From: Smittia aterrima
Taxonomy: Eukaryota > Arthropoda > Insecta > Diptera > Chironomidae
DNA: 64,000 nucleotides
Assembly (NCBI GenBank): GCA_033063855.1
Contig: CP093829.1
Coordinates: 5,156,243-5,220,242 of the forward strand
Reading direction: 5' to 3'
Shown in pieces: positions 26,601-40,277 of the stretch. The notes under the pieces were generated by a model. It was not told the DNA's origin. It saw only the letters and a list, made by a program, of their open reading frames with translations, and made no database searches. Made by a program: the position numbers and the translations under genes. Numbering within the stretch: the first letter of the stretch is position 1; every line of letters begins with the position of its first letter.

Positions 26601-29600
26601 ATACGAAAAGTCCTTTCGGAATCTTTTTTTCTTCTGTCGTTCCTCGTATAGCGACACAATGAGACATTCCACCCCCACTGATTTGTCCTTTTCACCTTTT
26701 TGTCCCTTCACGAAACTCTTCAAATGTCATCCGTTTGTTGTGCAAAAAAAGATTCGTCGTGCTGTAACAGGTAAGCTCTGCTCTCGCTCGCCTATTTATC
26801 CATCCCTCGACTTGTTTCTTCATGTGAAATTTTGCGCACCTTTTTCTTCAGGTTTCTCCAATTTATGTACAAACAACATTTCTTATTATTCTTGTGTCAG
26901 AAAGTGAGAAAATCAATTAAAGAATCGATTCTTTCTTCTCGTCTCTCTCTCGAACGCCTTTTGTACAAAGCAAAAGCATAAATTTACGATCAATTCCCTT
27001 CGGGTTATTTACAGAATGAACTGGAAAGGAAACGAGCACAGAAAAAAAAAATTCAATTTCAATTCAGGCCGATTATTAAACTTGAAGTTCCACAATTGGC
27101 TTCACTTTGATTTCTTCTTCATCGTCTCCAATTTTCCCCCGACTTGTGATTTATTTGTCGATGAAGTTCTTCGCGATGGCGAGAAAAAAGAACTTTTTTT
27201 TTCGTTGTCGTGACGAATCTTTTGTTTGACTTCACAGTCGCTGCTCCAGAAAATCAATTTGGATGAGATTTTCATAAAGCGCTTCATCAACAGACAAAGT
27301 CAGAAGTCTTTATCGCAAATGAGTAAATAATTGAATCCCAAGCGAAAAGCAAAGAAAAGGAAAACGTTCGATTATTTGAATGCAATGAAACGAGTAATTC
27401 AATTAATTGCGGAAATTTGATTTACTTTATTGGCTTCTCAAATGTTTCTCCCGACGACTTGAAAAATGTTTTCAATTGAGTTCCAAGTCGCTCGAGTGTT
27501 TCTCGAGTGAGCAATGAAAGCCAAACCCAAGAAGCGTTGCTAAGCAATGGAAATATTACTCATTATTTTTGAATTAAACTCAGTCGCAGAGCTTGATTGC
27601 GAGACGGAGGAGAATTACATGAAAAAGCATTCTTTGCTTCTGACATTGCGAAATGCATTTCAATTACAATGGCGAATGAAGAAAAAGAGCTTCCATCAAA
27701 AGATTTTCTCTCTATCCTCGTCCTCGTTTCAAGTGGATCTCTCGGCGAAGAATTGAAAGTTATCGCAGCTTGGATATCTCTCTCCTCGACCTGTCACAAA
27801 GCGAAGAAAGAGATAAAACTTAATTCATTTTCGTTTATCGCTTGCAGTTGTCATCAATAAATATGAGAGCGAACTGAACTCGATTGCGAGGCAAAATATA
27901 TTTATCCTCGTTTATTTGATTTTGAAATAAAAAATAATTCAATGAGCTTTCGAGAGAAGAATTCTCTGCTCTGCTTACAAGATGACAAATCGTCGAGTGA
28001 TGATGATGATGCCATCGACTTCGATAAAAATGAAATTCGTTGTTATCCCGACTCGAGTTGTTGTGGTCAATAAAAAAAAAGCGAAATTCCATTTTTATAT
28101 CTTACAAGCTTCGTCACTGAAATAAAGTTTTAAGCTTTAAACTTAAGATTTATTATCGAAGACCAAAAACGATGTTTGTGCGGGGAGAGAGACAGAGATT
28201 GAGATTTTTGATTTTAGTGAAAGATTAACGACTGTGATTCAAGCTTAACAACATGGAATTACGCAATTGCTTTTCTATTTAAATAAATTCATGATGCTGC
28301 AGAAAAACTTCAGCTTTTGCGTAATTCTTTTTCGAAATATCATCGCGCACCCATCAAAGTTTCGTTCTCTTTAAATCGCTTCACGTCGCTTCACGGTTGA
28401 AGCTTCAATTCAAAATCAAAGGTTGGAATGAAATCTAGAAAGGCGTTGAGAGCAGTCTCAGCATCGTTTAGGTTTCCTCTGAGCATGTGAACGTTTCTCA
28501 AAGTCAATCGATTGGCAATTTATGTATCCGCGAACCTCATTTCTCGTCAATAATCATTTCTCTCTGTTGCCTTCAACAGATTTTTAAAACGATGACCGAA
28601 ATAATCGAACGATAAATATTTTTCTTCCTTCTGAATGTTCACGAGAAAGAATTCGAGAGAATAAATGGAGTTGCTGTTCAAATAAATAAGATATTTGCAT
28701 CGACGATTCACCGAAAACTCTTGTTAATGTGCAATGATCGTAAATTAAATCCTCTGCTCAGATTTCTCAACTCATCGTTGTGACGAGCTCACTGCTCGAC
28801 TCGAAATACAAATTGGTAACATCATCAAAAGAATCAGAATAATATTTATGAAGCTCATCATCTATCAATCATTGAAATCTTTTGTTTGCATTGCGGATGG
28901 GAAGAAGAAGGAGGAGAAGCGGGGACGGTTGCCTCCGTCTCGATTAAGACCTTCGAGAAATTATTGTTCTCTCATCAATAATCAGCGGGATCTCTTGCTT
29001 TTCGGGGGGAATTTTAATGTAGCAAACAAGATTTCTCGATCCGAAATCAATCGGGTTTTAAGATAAAAAATCAATTTCATTGATATTTTAATTAGAGCTA
29101 TGTTTCGCTTTGGAATGTTTAATTAAGAATAAAGTGCTCGGAGATAGAATTTCTTTCTAAAATTCAAATTTAAGTTTCTGCTTATCGACAATCTAAGTTT
29201 GTTTGATCTATAGAGACTTCAATATTCCTTCCATCATTAAAGAAAACATTTTAATAACACGGTGGAGCTTAATTGTATGCCTGCATATTATTAAACTGAT
29301 CGGAGATTCTTTGTTGCTCTGTTAGAGGAAAGTTTTCGGGAGTGAGAGAAAATAAAGTTTCTTAAATTTCCATTTTTTATTGGTCATTAACGAGTCATAT
29401 AATTTTGCTTTTTATCGACAAAATCTCCTTCGGACAATGCGAAAGACTCGAAAGTCCACATGCAAGTCTTGTGAAATGTTCACACAATGACGTTGATAGG
29501 AAGCGCTTTAACGACCGTGTGGCGGGTTCAATGCGATATTCATTGCATGGGTATCGCTGCTTTGGCCACGGAAACTTTTAAATTTATGATGGTCCGATGT

Positions 29601-32600
29601 TTGCATTTGCATTTAAAAAAACCGAACAAATTTTTGGCGAAGCGAATTATTCATCGAAAAAAAAAACATCAAAAGCGAGAGTCGGCGAGTGAATGCTGGC
29701 TGCCATCCATCTGACAACCGAACAGTGAAATGAAGAATTCTCTTTCACCTTCCAGTCAAAACCCAATTAACAATGCCAACAAAGACTCAAAACAATATTT
29801 TTCACATTTTATTTTGGTTTCGAAGAGAAAAGTTCTTTAACAACTTCTTTTCGGTTGTTTCCTTTTTTGAAACGACGTTAGCGAAGATATTTATAACAAA
29901 CACAAGGAACACCTTGTTCTCGTTCAAGATTCTGACGCAAAGATAATTGAAAGAGCGTTGGATTTGAAAGGACCTTCAAGTTGATTGGTGCAACTTCCTA
30001 TTGAGTCAGATTTGGGAGTGAACTAAACTTAATTAACCAAACTCCATAAAATTCTCAACAACATTGAAACTTCAATCGAAGTGTTTTTTTGCATCATCAC
30101 AACGCTCACTTCTCAGGCTTTAGCAGATGGTAACCACAAAAGGCAAACTTGGATTCCACTGCTAATTGAAACCTTATTAGTCAAAATTTGAACAAAGAAA
30201 AGAACAAACCTAATTTGACGCCGAAGGAAATTTGACTTTATCTCATCAAGAACATGAATGATCAAGACACGAGAAAGCGCGGACAATTTGTGAGCTTATT
30301 AACAAGTCTCGAGAATGTTTTTCTTTCTTATTCTTCACTCGAAATTACCGTCAATCAAAAAGAACTTTTATGTGATCTCCTCTCATCACATTTGGCGTCT
30401 CAAACTATTTCTTCCCGTACTCTTGTTACCGTCAACAACTTGAACTACTTACAATTACCCGACAAACGACTGCCTCACGTCTTTTCTTCTTCCTCTTGTC
30501 TGCTAACCCGAAATGCGAATGAATGAAGTTGAGACTTCCTCCGCGCAAAGAATGTCCATTCTGTTAGTTCAATCTAAAAGCGAACTGAGCTGACGATATC
30601 AATTTCTCTTCAGCCAACAATGAAACGATTTCTTTTCGTCTCTACTTTGATGATGGATATAATTAAATCAAATAGAGACGAGAACATAACATTAAAGTAC
30701 AATTAAGCGCGGAAGTTTTAGGAATTTTAAAGTTTTCTCTTGAATAAATTGAATCCGATCGCTACTCCCACCGATACTTCTCATCAGTGCGGTAGATACT
30801 TCTCACCACATTTAATCCTCTGTATCAGTTTCAACTCGTGAGTTCATTTACGAGGTTCAAATTAATTATCCCGCCGCAACTACACAAATCGTTCACGATG
30901 GAATCCAAATGAAGGAAACATGAAACCGTCTAACGATGGCAAAGCGCAAATTCCTCACGGTTTTCAATGTTTCGTGGGGCAGACGAGAGGAGAGGAGAAC
31001 GAAAATTACTTAATGATGTTTGAATTTGAGAAAATTGAATTGATTGATGGAGTGGATGGGAAAAGGAAATAGATCCAGAGTTTGATTGAATGTAGACTTG
31101 CAATCAATGCGAAGAGAGAAATGTTTCTTGTAGCGACAACAAAGCGATGAGACAAAGACTTATCTAGTACAAGTCACAGACAGGGTCGAGGTCTTGTGAG
31201 GCCAATCGAACAAAAGACTTTTAATTTAGCTCAACAATCGAACGAATAAAAGGCGACGGCCCTCACGAGAGTTTATCGATCATTCTGCCATGCTCAAACC
31301 GTTAGAACTCTAATTGATCGAATCTTTATTTCAATTTGTCTCGGACTTTGACTGATTTCCGTCTTTCGCTCGTGGGGGCTGAATAAATCGCACGAGAAAG
31401 CCACACAACGAGTTCATGTCTCAAATTAATATAAATTCGGCTTAATTCAGGGATCTCAAAGCTTAATAATAATTTTATGGCCTCACACAAATTATCAGTT
31501 CCAAAGAAATAAAGAAAAAATAAAAAAAAACTTTCCGAATAAATTTAACATCATTTATGCTGATTAATAAATACCTTCGGCTCGTTCTCTTTCACACTTA
31601 ATAAGGGTTCACGGGATCACTTTAATAACAGTGGAACGCTCTAATGACACGACTGTGTCTCTCTTCAAAATGTTTTCCTGTTGAGCTACTTAAGACGATA
31701 TCTCTCATTGGCCAGGTCGATTGTCGTGTAGTTGAAAGTTTTTGCCCACGCGAGAAACAGAATTATCTGATTCTCGCGAGACTAAAGCCTTTTAATGAAG
31801 AAGCGTGGTAGTTATTGTTGTGGTGGCGAACATGAAGGCAAAGAATTCGCGCGGCACACGAATGGAAGAAATAAATTCTCTAAAGATCCCGAAACGAAAC
31901 TTAAATGAAGCAATTAGCATAATGAAGATAAAATGTTTCGTCGCCGTGGTTGTCAAAACAAAAGTGAATTCGGATGACGCATCTTTTTGCAACAGAATTA
32001 GAATTAGAGTTAGGCTGAGTCAATTAGCATACAATCGCGGAACACGCGACGCTTTGAAATCTTTATTTGACAAAATCTTATTCAGCGAACGATGTTTACA
32101 CTTTTAAATGAGACAACAAAGCGATGAATGAGATGCTAAGTCGTTCATAATCGCTGGTAGATAAATAAAGAGATTTGATTTTGTTTGCAGAAGCTTCAAT
32201 CAAAAAAATCTTTTTCACTTAGTTCATTGAGTTCAACTCACTCAACAGAAATTACCATGCAGCCGCTAACAAGCTCTCGAATGTGATCGTTGAGTGTTTT
32301 GTTGACATTTCATTATTGAATTTTATAAAAGCTGTGTTAACGCTTTGTAATGGAACAATAAAGATCTGAGATTATTTGTTCAATTAAGAGGATTGTCAAC
32401 GAATTTCAAGCTTGCACTGAATAATTTACTGAGCTCTCTACCGATTCGTCGAATCAGTTTCCAATTAAGCAAATCGCCTCGAGAGCTTCGCCTTCGAAGA
32501 GCAAATACCTGGAAGGTCTTAGAGCGAACTCAATCAACGCAAAATTATTTCAACTGCTTCGTTAAAAAATTAACAACGAAACTAATTTCCCTTTTTTTTA

Positions 32601-32827
32601 ATTCAATTTCTCGGCTCGTTTATTTCCCCGAGTACATTTCTGTCATTGCTCGAACAACCGAGCGACGAGATTAAAACAAATTCAGTGCTCGAAAGAAACA
32701 CAACATTAATAACATGCGCTCAACTCGAAAGCGATCTCGGTTCCGCGTCTAGAACGATTTCATATTTCATTCCACAACTCCATAAAAACAAAAGAACAAT
32801 TAGTCATGTTTTCGTTGTATTTTGCTT

Positions 32828-32850
32828 CTCTCTCTCTGTCTCTCTCTCTT
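32828..32850. repeat. CT microsatellite
   Basis: An imperfect (CT)n run interrupted by one G. Similar short CT/GA runs occur at 9718-9733, 17620-17633, 20259-20274, 22531-22545, 51791-51812 and 57001-57015, and a CA run at 56331-56344. Confidence 0.8.
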
Positions 32851-35800
32851 GTGAGTTCATAAAGCCGCGAACAATCATACAAAATATTTCTTCATCTGGC
32901 GGTCCCGAAATAATAAAATAAAATTCAAAGCGAGAGCGAAAGACTCGAGGAGATAGATAGACGATAAATCATGGAATATGATCATGGCTCTAAATGTAGG
33001 TTACAAACGATCCCAAACAGTCATAAAACATTTATCGTGCAACCGAGAAAGAGAAGCTCCTCTCGTCGTTCACAACTCCACGGTTGCGTATATCATGATG
33101 TCGTTGACTATAATTTCCATACTCCTCTGTTGTTTGCATCGCCGGTGTCTGCTTCTTGCAAAAAAAAACTTCTTTATGCGGCTGATTTCTTTTTAATTAA
33201 ACATAAGAATTATTCCGGTTTCTTTTGTGCTCGAAAAGTCGCTTTTTCGCTTTTTTGTTTAGCGACAAACAGCACGAAGCAACAGCTGTGCCTCGCTTAA
33301 TATTTCTGCGAGAAGGAATTGCAATTGCAAGGGGAAGATAACAAGCCGCAAAACTCGTTGAGTTTTAATAAAGTTTCGGTCCCTGCTTCGCGACGACAAT
33401 TGTGCAATAATGAGACAACGATAATGAGGAAATTAAACGAGAGAATGATCAAAGCGCGAGTCGAGGAATTTGGGTGTGAAAATAATTCGCCATGCAGTGT
33501 TTTGCTTTAATTGTTGTTTGCAAACCTATTAGATCTTAATCTACTGCGCTATCGGAGCTGCTGCTTAATATGAGTAGATAAACCGGAGAACTTGCATGAA
33601 AAGTTCAAGCTTCATGTGGCAAAGTTAGCACATTGCACTAAACAGCAAAACTTCTCAGCATCAAACTTTATCAACATCAAATAAATTACCATAAAAAAAC
33701 GTTGTGCATGAAGCAAATAGCGAAATAAGCAGAAATAATTGAAAATGCCATAACTCACAATCTCCCAAACACTTCAAAGTTCGCCTTTTGTGCAGCGAGC
33801 GACGACGAGAGGCAACAGAAGGTTGCTCATGAACCACAATCCAAAACGTTTTCAACTCGATTCATTCGACATATCCAAAGAATTGTTTGGCACACAAATC
33901 TGTTTGAATGAATCAGCAGAAGGCGAATACGAGCGAGTGAACGAGAGAAACAGTCAGCACATGAAAACATGTCTCGTCTCATAGAATTACTCACATCATT
34001 ACTTTTTGTTCAAAAAGTTCCTTCGATTTGCAATCAGAGTAAAGTCAAAACTCAACGGTCTTCAACTCATCGACGAACGAACGGTGTTCGTAACATTCTT
34101 TCTCATTCTCGCTCATCCTTCTTGACCTGAAAATTTATTGCCGTGCGTTTGCCTGCATCAAAAACGAGCCTCAGTGTTTCTCATAATTTATGACGATCAT
34201 TTAATCTTCTCTCCACGTTCTTAATCGTTAGAGAGCTGATCTGAAATACTTTATAATCTCGAGGAATTGTTTTCGACGCCAATTATTAACTCAAGCACTT
34301 GCTGCACTGTTTAATTAAATTTTAAGCGCACTGAGAGGGAATGTCAGTTGAACAGGTCGGTGATGCATTGAAGTCATTCTTCATGTTTGTATCGAGCGGC
34401 AGAATGTCTTTGAGAAGACGACAAGAAACATAAATTCCTCCTCGTCATATCCTGACGACAATGTTGCTAAGAACTCGAGTCGATTGTGAATTGGAGAAAC
34501 TCTTAAGCGTAAAGCTCAAGCTCAACGTTTCATCCCGTTCACCCATAAATCATGTCTTATCTCGTTTAAGTGGCATTTCATCGTAATACATAATAATTAA
34601 CTATACGACGTTGGCTCTGAGCTATCTGAGCTAGACGACGAAGACGTAAACTCTCGATCGAGAGTCAGAAAGTATCAAAAGTCACATAAAATATTGATTA
34701 AAATTTATTGTGTCGTCTCCTCGGGTTTCGTTCTTCTGTTGAACTTTACAGTCGCGATCAAAGAAAAACTGCACAACATAACTCAACGACCACTTATATT
34801 CGTCAAGATAATTTCTGTTCCGTTTCAAGAAAAGGAGGAGAAAGACGTGAAGCAGAGAAAGAATTTTATAATCAGAGTTCATTGAAGTTGCTATGAACGA
34901 TAAAACGATTTTTCTTCTCTCCATTGCGCTGCTGCTGCTTTGTGATTGTGTGCATCGTCGAGAAAGTATCCACGCCGATGGATTTTAACATTTTTCGAAA
35001 AAAAAAAATCTTTACACAAACATAAACCAGTTTCATGTCCATCGAACGAACGTGAGAGAGAAATGCTTTGAGATTTAAAGAAAAATCTTTTTTCGGATTC
35101 GACAAAGGAGCTCAAAGACCGAGAAAAGGGTCTTGAGATGCAATTCGACCCTCAACACCCTCACAAAATATTTCTTTACCTGCCAAAGCAATGAAGTCCT
35201 CCGAAGAAGCTATCCAATGGAATTATTAACTTCTAAGTTTTCTTATTATCCAGTTTAATAACAACGGCGATGAGAAAGCGATATTGTTGAATGTCTTCCG
35301 CACGAAATAAAAAAAGACAAAAATTCCACTTCGCAACACACTTTAATGATTCAAATCCGACATTTTTTATTATCAAACTATGGGAAACACAAGTTGACGA
35401 TCGAGTCGGTTGCTCTTTCGCTCCTTCTTTGTCGTTTTCTTTCTAATCCAATTAAAATGCTCAAGAAGCATTGAATCATGAAGACATTGAGACTCTCAAT
35501 CCTTCGTTAATTGAATCATTTGATTCCACTCAGTAATCACTAATATTTCACACTAATCAAATATTTAAACTAACTTATGTTCGCTTGGATTCTTCAATGA
35601 GAAGCAGCGAAGATCTGAGAAGTGCGATTAGACAAATGACAATCACTTTTAAACTCTGAATGCTTATAACGGATGATGATGACAAATTTATCAAATCTTC
35701 TTGAGTCGATTCTCACTCGCGGCAACTTCGCGATTATCTCGACGATGATTTTTAGCACATTGACGATTCTCAATCGTTCTCGAGATAGAAATTAATCAAT

Positions 35801-38160
35801 TTCACTCACTCAACTTCAGATTTCTGTCGTATTTAATGACTTTTTTTTCTTTCCAAGCCCGAAACGAGAATCTCTACTTTCAGGAATCACAAAACGTCCA
35901 CGAAACCCGAGCGTTAAGAAAATAAAAAAAATCCGCACGTTGCACAACGATCTCAATCCAACAGAGAAAGAATTCCAACTGCTGTGTGAGATTGAGTAAA
36001 AAGCAGTCGATCGAGTAAAGAAAAAACTTGTTTCCAACACAAGCGATCGTCGGTTTAGTGGGAAGGCAAAGAGAAAAGAGAGAATTTCGACAAAGTGTTG
36101 GTCGGTTGAGCTAAAAAGAAATTCTACCTTCTTATGCTTTGCAATGCGAATTAATGGTTTGCATATGTTTTTTGCCTAACAGAAGCATTTTAAGTGCTCG
36201 CTTCTTCTTCAATCTGTTGTTGGCATCTTATCGAAAAGATGAAATCTAAATTTGTTTCTTAGTCTGACACCCGAAATCTCCAAAATATGAAGAAGCGTTG
36301 TGCAAATAAGAAAGCCACAGGAATGCAAAAAACTCTTTATTATGCATTCGCTTGCTCTCAGCCTTCTCCTCGTTCTCGGCGAAAAGTTCATTAAAATTGG
36401 AGAAGACAAAACCTCAGCCAACGGTAGATTGAATGAAAAATTTATTTTCTCGTTTGCTTACAACGAGGATTTAATCATTTCTTGACAAAAAAGGAACAGC
36501 TTTGCTTTAAAAATTGTCAAGAAACTTAATTGAACTTTTATTTACTTCGTCTCCATTCGGGAAATCCCTTTCCACGTCGAGCTAACAAATAAGAATAATT
36601 ACAAGAAAACTTTTCTGTAACGAGATGGGAATTTTCATGGGGAATAAGTTATTAGCCGAAGTTTATTTACTTTCTGTCGTGGAGTTGAAATTGTAACGAC
36701 GAGGCAAGAAGGTAAAGAGCGTGCGACCCCATGCGACTTCAGAGAAAATAATGTTTTTTTAATCTGGAGCGGGTCGCTCATGAAAGCCCTTCAATTATTT
36801 GTTCTTTTGCATTAAAGAATAAAGAGCAAAGGGAAGCGTCCCGACGACAGCGGCGACGCGTGAAACTTTTTTCTGTTGCGTTTCTTCACGAAATTGGCAA
36901 TCTCATGAGATTCTTTACGACTGCGTCTCGTTTGTGCCCTTTGGGCTGCGCTAAAATTGCACAAACGAAAACCTGGGAGAATACAAATCGCAGATAGTTC
37001 CCGCAAATTTGTTCTGTTTAAATCATTTTTCCTCCGCGAAAGAGGAAGAGACACGCCAATTGGCCAGTCGAGAGTTGGAAGGTTTAGGCTTTTAATCTGC
37101 TGAATGAAACTCGTTTAATTCTAGAGACGTGCCAAAATAAAACAAACCGCGTCAAAATGAATGAACAAACAACGAGGAGAGAATCGCGCCTTTAATTTAA
37201 GTTTTTTTTTTGGTAGATGTGAAAATTGAAGAACATAAAGTGATGATTGCAGATTTCAATCTTTTGCTTCATGCTATTCTGCCAAATGGATATCGGCATC
37301 ATTTCATCTCCGCTCTTCGTTGAAAATGAAAATGTTTTCACACAAAATCGCCATGAGATACAAATATTTAGTTAAATTAAAAAAAAACTTACAAATCTTT
37401 CAAATCTTGTTAGATGGAACCGCGAGAGTTGTCTGCGGAGAACAGGGACTCAAAAGTCGTGGTTTTGTTAACGAAGTGATGCAGGGATTAAACTTCGTTG
37501 TTAACTCCTGGAAGTTTCGTTGCGTAGACGTTTACTTTGAAAATTTTCATCTTCTCGTCTCTCTTCCTCGTTCAATTTTACCTTCAGGCTTGAAACGAAG
37601 GGATTTGTTCATTGTTGGCGTTTGAAATGAAATTAATTTCAAAGTTAAATAACTTTAAAGTCTTTCCCGTCTTGAAATTTCGACACTAAAAGAAATCACC
37701 TCGAGTCTCACCATCAATAATTGATTCGAAGTTAGGGAACTTTGAAAGTTCCACAGCACCGCCAACTAAAACTTTGCGTAATTCTCGAGTATGATTCTGC
37801 AATTAAAAATTTAAATCTTGATGGAGCTTTAGAAATGTCCCATCTCATTATCATTTAAAATGAGCCGAGAAGGATTTTCTTTTCAACTCTCATCCCCTTG
37901 CAACAATCCCGAAAGGATTTTTCCCTCAGCTTATCTTAGAACATTTTCTTAATTATTTTCTTCGTCTTCCACTTTCTCTTTCGGTGTCTTTCATAATTTG
38001 ATAATGAAAGGACGAACGCGTTTTAATCGAGCTTAGGTTTATCTTCGATTATTAGAAAGCAAAAATTTCTTTGATAGCATAAAAGCGATAAAAAACAGAA
38101 ACTTACTGTTGAGAGCTTCTGACAAGACCGAGTTGAATATCGAACATTCACATTCTTCCG

Positions 38161-38203
38161 AAAAAGGAGTCGAACTCAGGCCCTCCTAATCACTATCCGG
38201 GTT
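38161..38203 (-). pseudogene. tRNA-like Pol III remnant (A-box-like and B-box-like elements)
   Basis: Reading the minus strand, GATAGTGATTAG (near 38199-38188) resembles the A box and D arm of tRNA-Asp/Glu. A short gap leads to GAGTTCGACTCC (38177-38166), which fits the B-box consensus GWTCRANNC, followed directly by TTTTT. The anticodon arm and a proper acceptor stem are missing, so this is not a functional tRNA. It may be a truncated tRNA copy or a SINE fragment; 150 bases separate it from the tRNA-Gln gene on the same strand. Confidence 0.3.
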
Positions 38204-38313
38204 ATTGCAAATTCTGCTTGCAATCACTGGTTCAAAGTACTCCATAACTCACTGATCTCCACTTTTAAGTTTCCACATAGTTTACTCCTTTCCATGAACA
38301 AAAAAAAAAGATT

Positions 38314-38321
38314 AAAAAAAA
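38314..38321 (-). terminator. Pol III terminator of the minus-strand tRNA-Gln
   Basis: A run of eight T residues on the minus strand begins four bases after the tRNA discriminator base; a second T run follows at 38309-38301. Confidence 0.8.
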
Positions 38322-38325
38322 GTTG

Positions 38326-38397
38326 AGGTTCTACCGAGATTTGAACTCGGATCGCTGGATTCAAAGTCCAGAGTGCTAACCATTACACCATAGAACC
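38326..38397 (-). tRNA. tRNA-Gln (anticodon TTG)
   Basis: A 72-nt cloverleaf including the discriminator base. The acceptor stem is GGTTCTA/TAGAACC, and the A box lies in the D arm (TGGTGTAATGGTTAGCAC). The anticodon stem-loop CTGGACTTTGAATCCAG carries TTG, reading CAA. The T arm has GAGTTCAAATCTC. There is no intron, and CCA is not encoded, as expected for a nuclear tRNA. Eight T residues on this strand (38321-38314) form the Pol III terminator. It is identical to the copy at 38916. Confidence 0.97.
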
Positions 38398-38915
38398 TGA
38401 CAATGTGTATTGCTTTGACGGTTGGGGATCATTTCGCAATTTAATAATCAGGCGTGAGTGAACCAAAAATCAAGTATTTTCGATCAGCGTTTCTTATTAC
38501 AAACTTACTTTGTAACGTAAAGAAGAAAAATATTGTTCGTAAAAAATAAAGAAATTGATTCGCACACGAAATATTTTTCACGTTCCGTATCTGATCACAT
38601 CAAAGTTATTTTTAGATTATCAGCCAACTTACAAGCTCGACACGACAACATTGATTTTTATCTCTTTAAGAATCAGAACGAACTAACAACAAACTTGCTC
38701 TGTGGAATAAAATAGGAAAGAATCGGAAATAAAACGAAGAAACGAACGAAGTTTGTCATAAATTTCTCTTCCCAAAGCTCAAAACTAACATTTCGTTAAA
38801 ATATTGTTCAAATATTTAAATTTCATTTAAAATATTTTTTGGGTTTCGAGTTCACTTACGACAGGATGAGTGTTTGCGAACTGATCTCTTATGGTCAAAG
38901 ACATATACTTTGAGC

Positions 38916-38987
38916 GGTTCTATGGTGTAATGGTTAGCACTCTGGACTTTGAATCCAGCGATCCGAGTTCAAATCTCGGTAGAACCT
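38916..38987 (+). tRNA. tRNA-Gln (anticodon TTG), second copy
   Basis: Identical over all 72 nt to the minus-strand tRNA-Gln at 38326-38397, and divergently oriented (518 nt between the two). Both genes share a 5' flank element, GTCAAAG, starting exactly 22 bases before the first tRNA base, and a 3' flank of AACT(n)AAT type. This points to an inverted duplication that carried the promoter-proximal flank and terminator along. Decodes CAA in the cytoplasm. Confidence 0.97.
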
Positions 38988-38991
38988 AAAC

Positions 38992-39000
38992 TTTTTTTTT
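38992..39000 (+). terminator. Pol III terminator of the plus-strand tRNA-Gln
   Basis: A run of nine T residues begins five bases after the end of the tRNA. Confidence 0.8.
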
Positions 39001-40208
39001 AATTTATTTTAAAGCCTAATCCAAAATTCAATTATTTCAGGACGAACGTCCTTCATTTCCCTAACCAAATAACAAGCTACAAATAAAAGTTTCCATCAAA
39101 TTAATTTACATCTGGCGTTGATGGTGATTACACATTTCAGAGCTTTCCTATTCATGGATGACAAGGATCATGTTCTTCGAGAGTGTAAATTGGATCCTTT
39201 GTGCGAGATTGTTGACGATGATGATGAATCTGCTCAAGTTCGAGAAGTCAAACAAAAGTCTCGAACTCGATCCGGAATCCTTAATTTACATAAATTTCGT
39301 TTGGGCGTGAACGAGATGCTTCGATAATTTCACCGAAAGTTCTAATTAAATTCAGATCAGCTGCAAAATCAAAATCGAGCGAATAAACATCAAATAGGAC
39401 GAGATATTTCAATTTTGAATCCTGTGAAGCTTTACAATGAACTCTTGCACCAGAAATATTGAATAACAATGAAAAATTGAGGCGGAACACAAACCGAAAC
39501 GTAAATCCAGGCAGAAATTGTAAACTCGTCGGTATTATTTTAATTAATTAGAGAGAGTGGTTGTATGTAGAGAGAGAAAGAACTTTAATTTGCAGTTTCA
39601 TCACAACGATTTCATGTTTTCCCTGCAAATTAAGTCCACGCTTGCATGAACTGCACAAATAGTTGAACTTTGAGTTTCAGGATCGGTTTAAATTATTTAC
39701 ATTTCTGGAGCTCGGTGAGTCTCAGAGAATCAAGGAAGCGAAAGGATTTCGCAGGAAATGAAAAAACTTGTTTGCTTCAAAATGTTTCAGAAATTTCCTC
39801 GTTATGAGAGTTTGTTGATATGAGTTGAGTCAATAGAACTTTAGCCAAACTTGCACAATGATTTCAAAACCATTTACAAGAACAAAACGAGAAATATATT
39901 CCCGAGATCTCCAACGAGACGCATAAATGAGAGGATTCAAATATTTGGCTTTAAAATCAAATCGTAATTTTCCCTGTTGGCATCAAACAACAAAATGATA
40001 AATAAGCTCCGATGCTTCCATTCAGATTCACATTCGCTGTTTAAATAATTCTTTAGTCTGTTCTAAGAGCAACAACAAATTGAATGGAGGATAATAATCT
40101 CTACAGAATTCAAAGGTGTTAAGTCATTCAAGGCAACCGATTGAGTGTTGAAACAACAGATTACAACTCGAGAGTTGTATTGCTGCGCAAACAACGCAGT
40201 TAAAAACC
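39001..40208. other. Intergenic stretch, no gene seen
   Basis: Open frames here (for example 39118-39327 plus and 39281-39490 minus) are short, featureless and not joined by plausible splice sites. I see nothing else of note before the TATA box at 40209. Confidence 0.5.
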
Positions 40209-40245
40209 TATAAATTTGGGAATATTTGTCTTCTCCGGTTCAGTT
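40209..40245 (+). promoter_or_regulatory. TATA box and initiator of the secreted-protein gene
   Basis: TATAAAT at 40209-40215 is followed 31 bases later by TCAGTT (40240-40245), a match to the arthropod initiator. Transcription would start at the A at 40242, with the TATA at about -33. This places the start codon at 40278 after a 36-nt leader and rules out the upstream in-frame codon at 40245. Confidence 0.75.
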
Positions 40246-40277
40246 TGTTCTCGCGACGCCGTCCGACAATTCGTACA

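Larger units (their letters stand above)
18304..38325. other. 20-kb region without a recognisable gene
   Basis: I see no ORF with a domain, signal peptide or splice-consistent partner here. The longest open frame is 184 codons on the minus strand (25613-25059); its product is rich in Phe, Leu, Ser and Asn, as expected of AT-rich non-coding DNA, and I do not call it. Short CT/GA runs occur at 20259-20274, 22531-22545 and 32828-32850. A CArG-box hairpin is at 20594-20632, and an 11-bp inverted repeat (AAGCCTCTTAA, 20279-20289, with its complement at 20322-20332) is nearby. The left end may hold 5' UTR or promoter of the minus-strand membrane-protein gene. Confidence 0.5.

Noticed and set aside
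40245..40277. Upstream in-frame start adding 11 residues to the secreted protein
   Set aside because: The initiator at 40240-40245 puts the transcript start at this point, and the added residues (RRR) would spoil the signal peptide.
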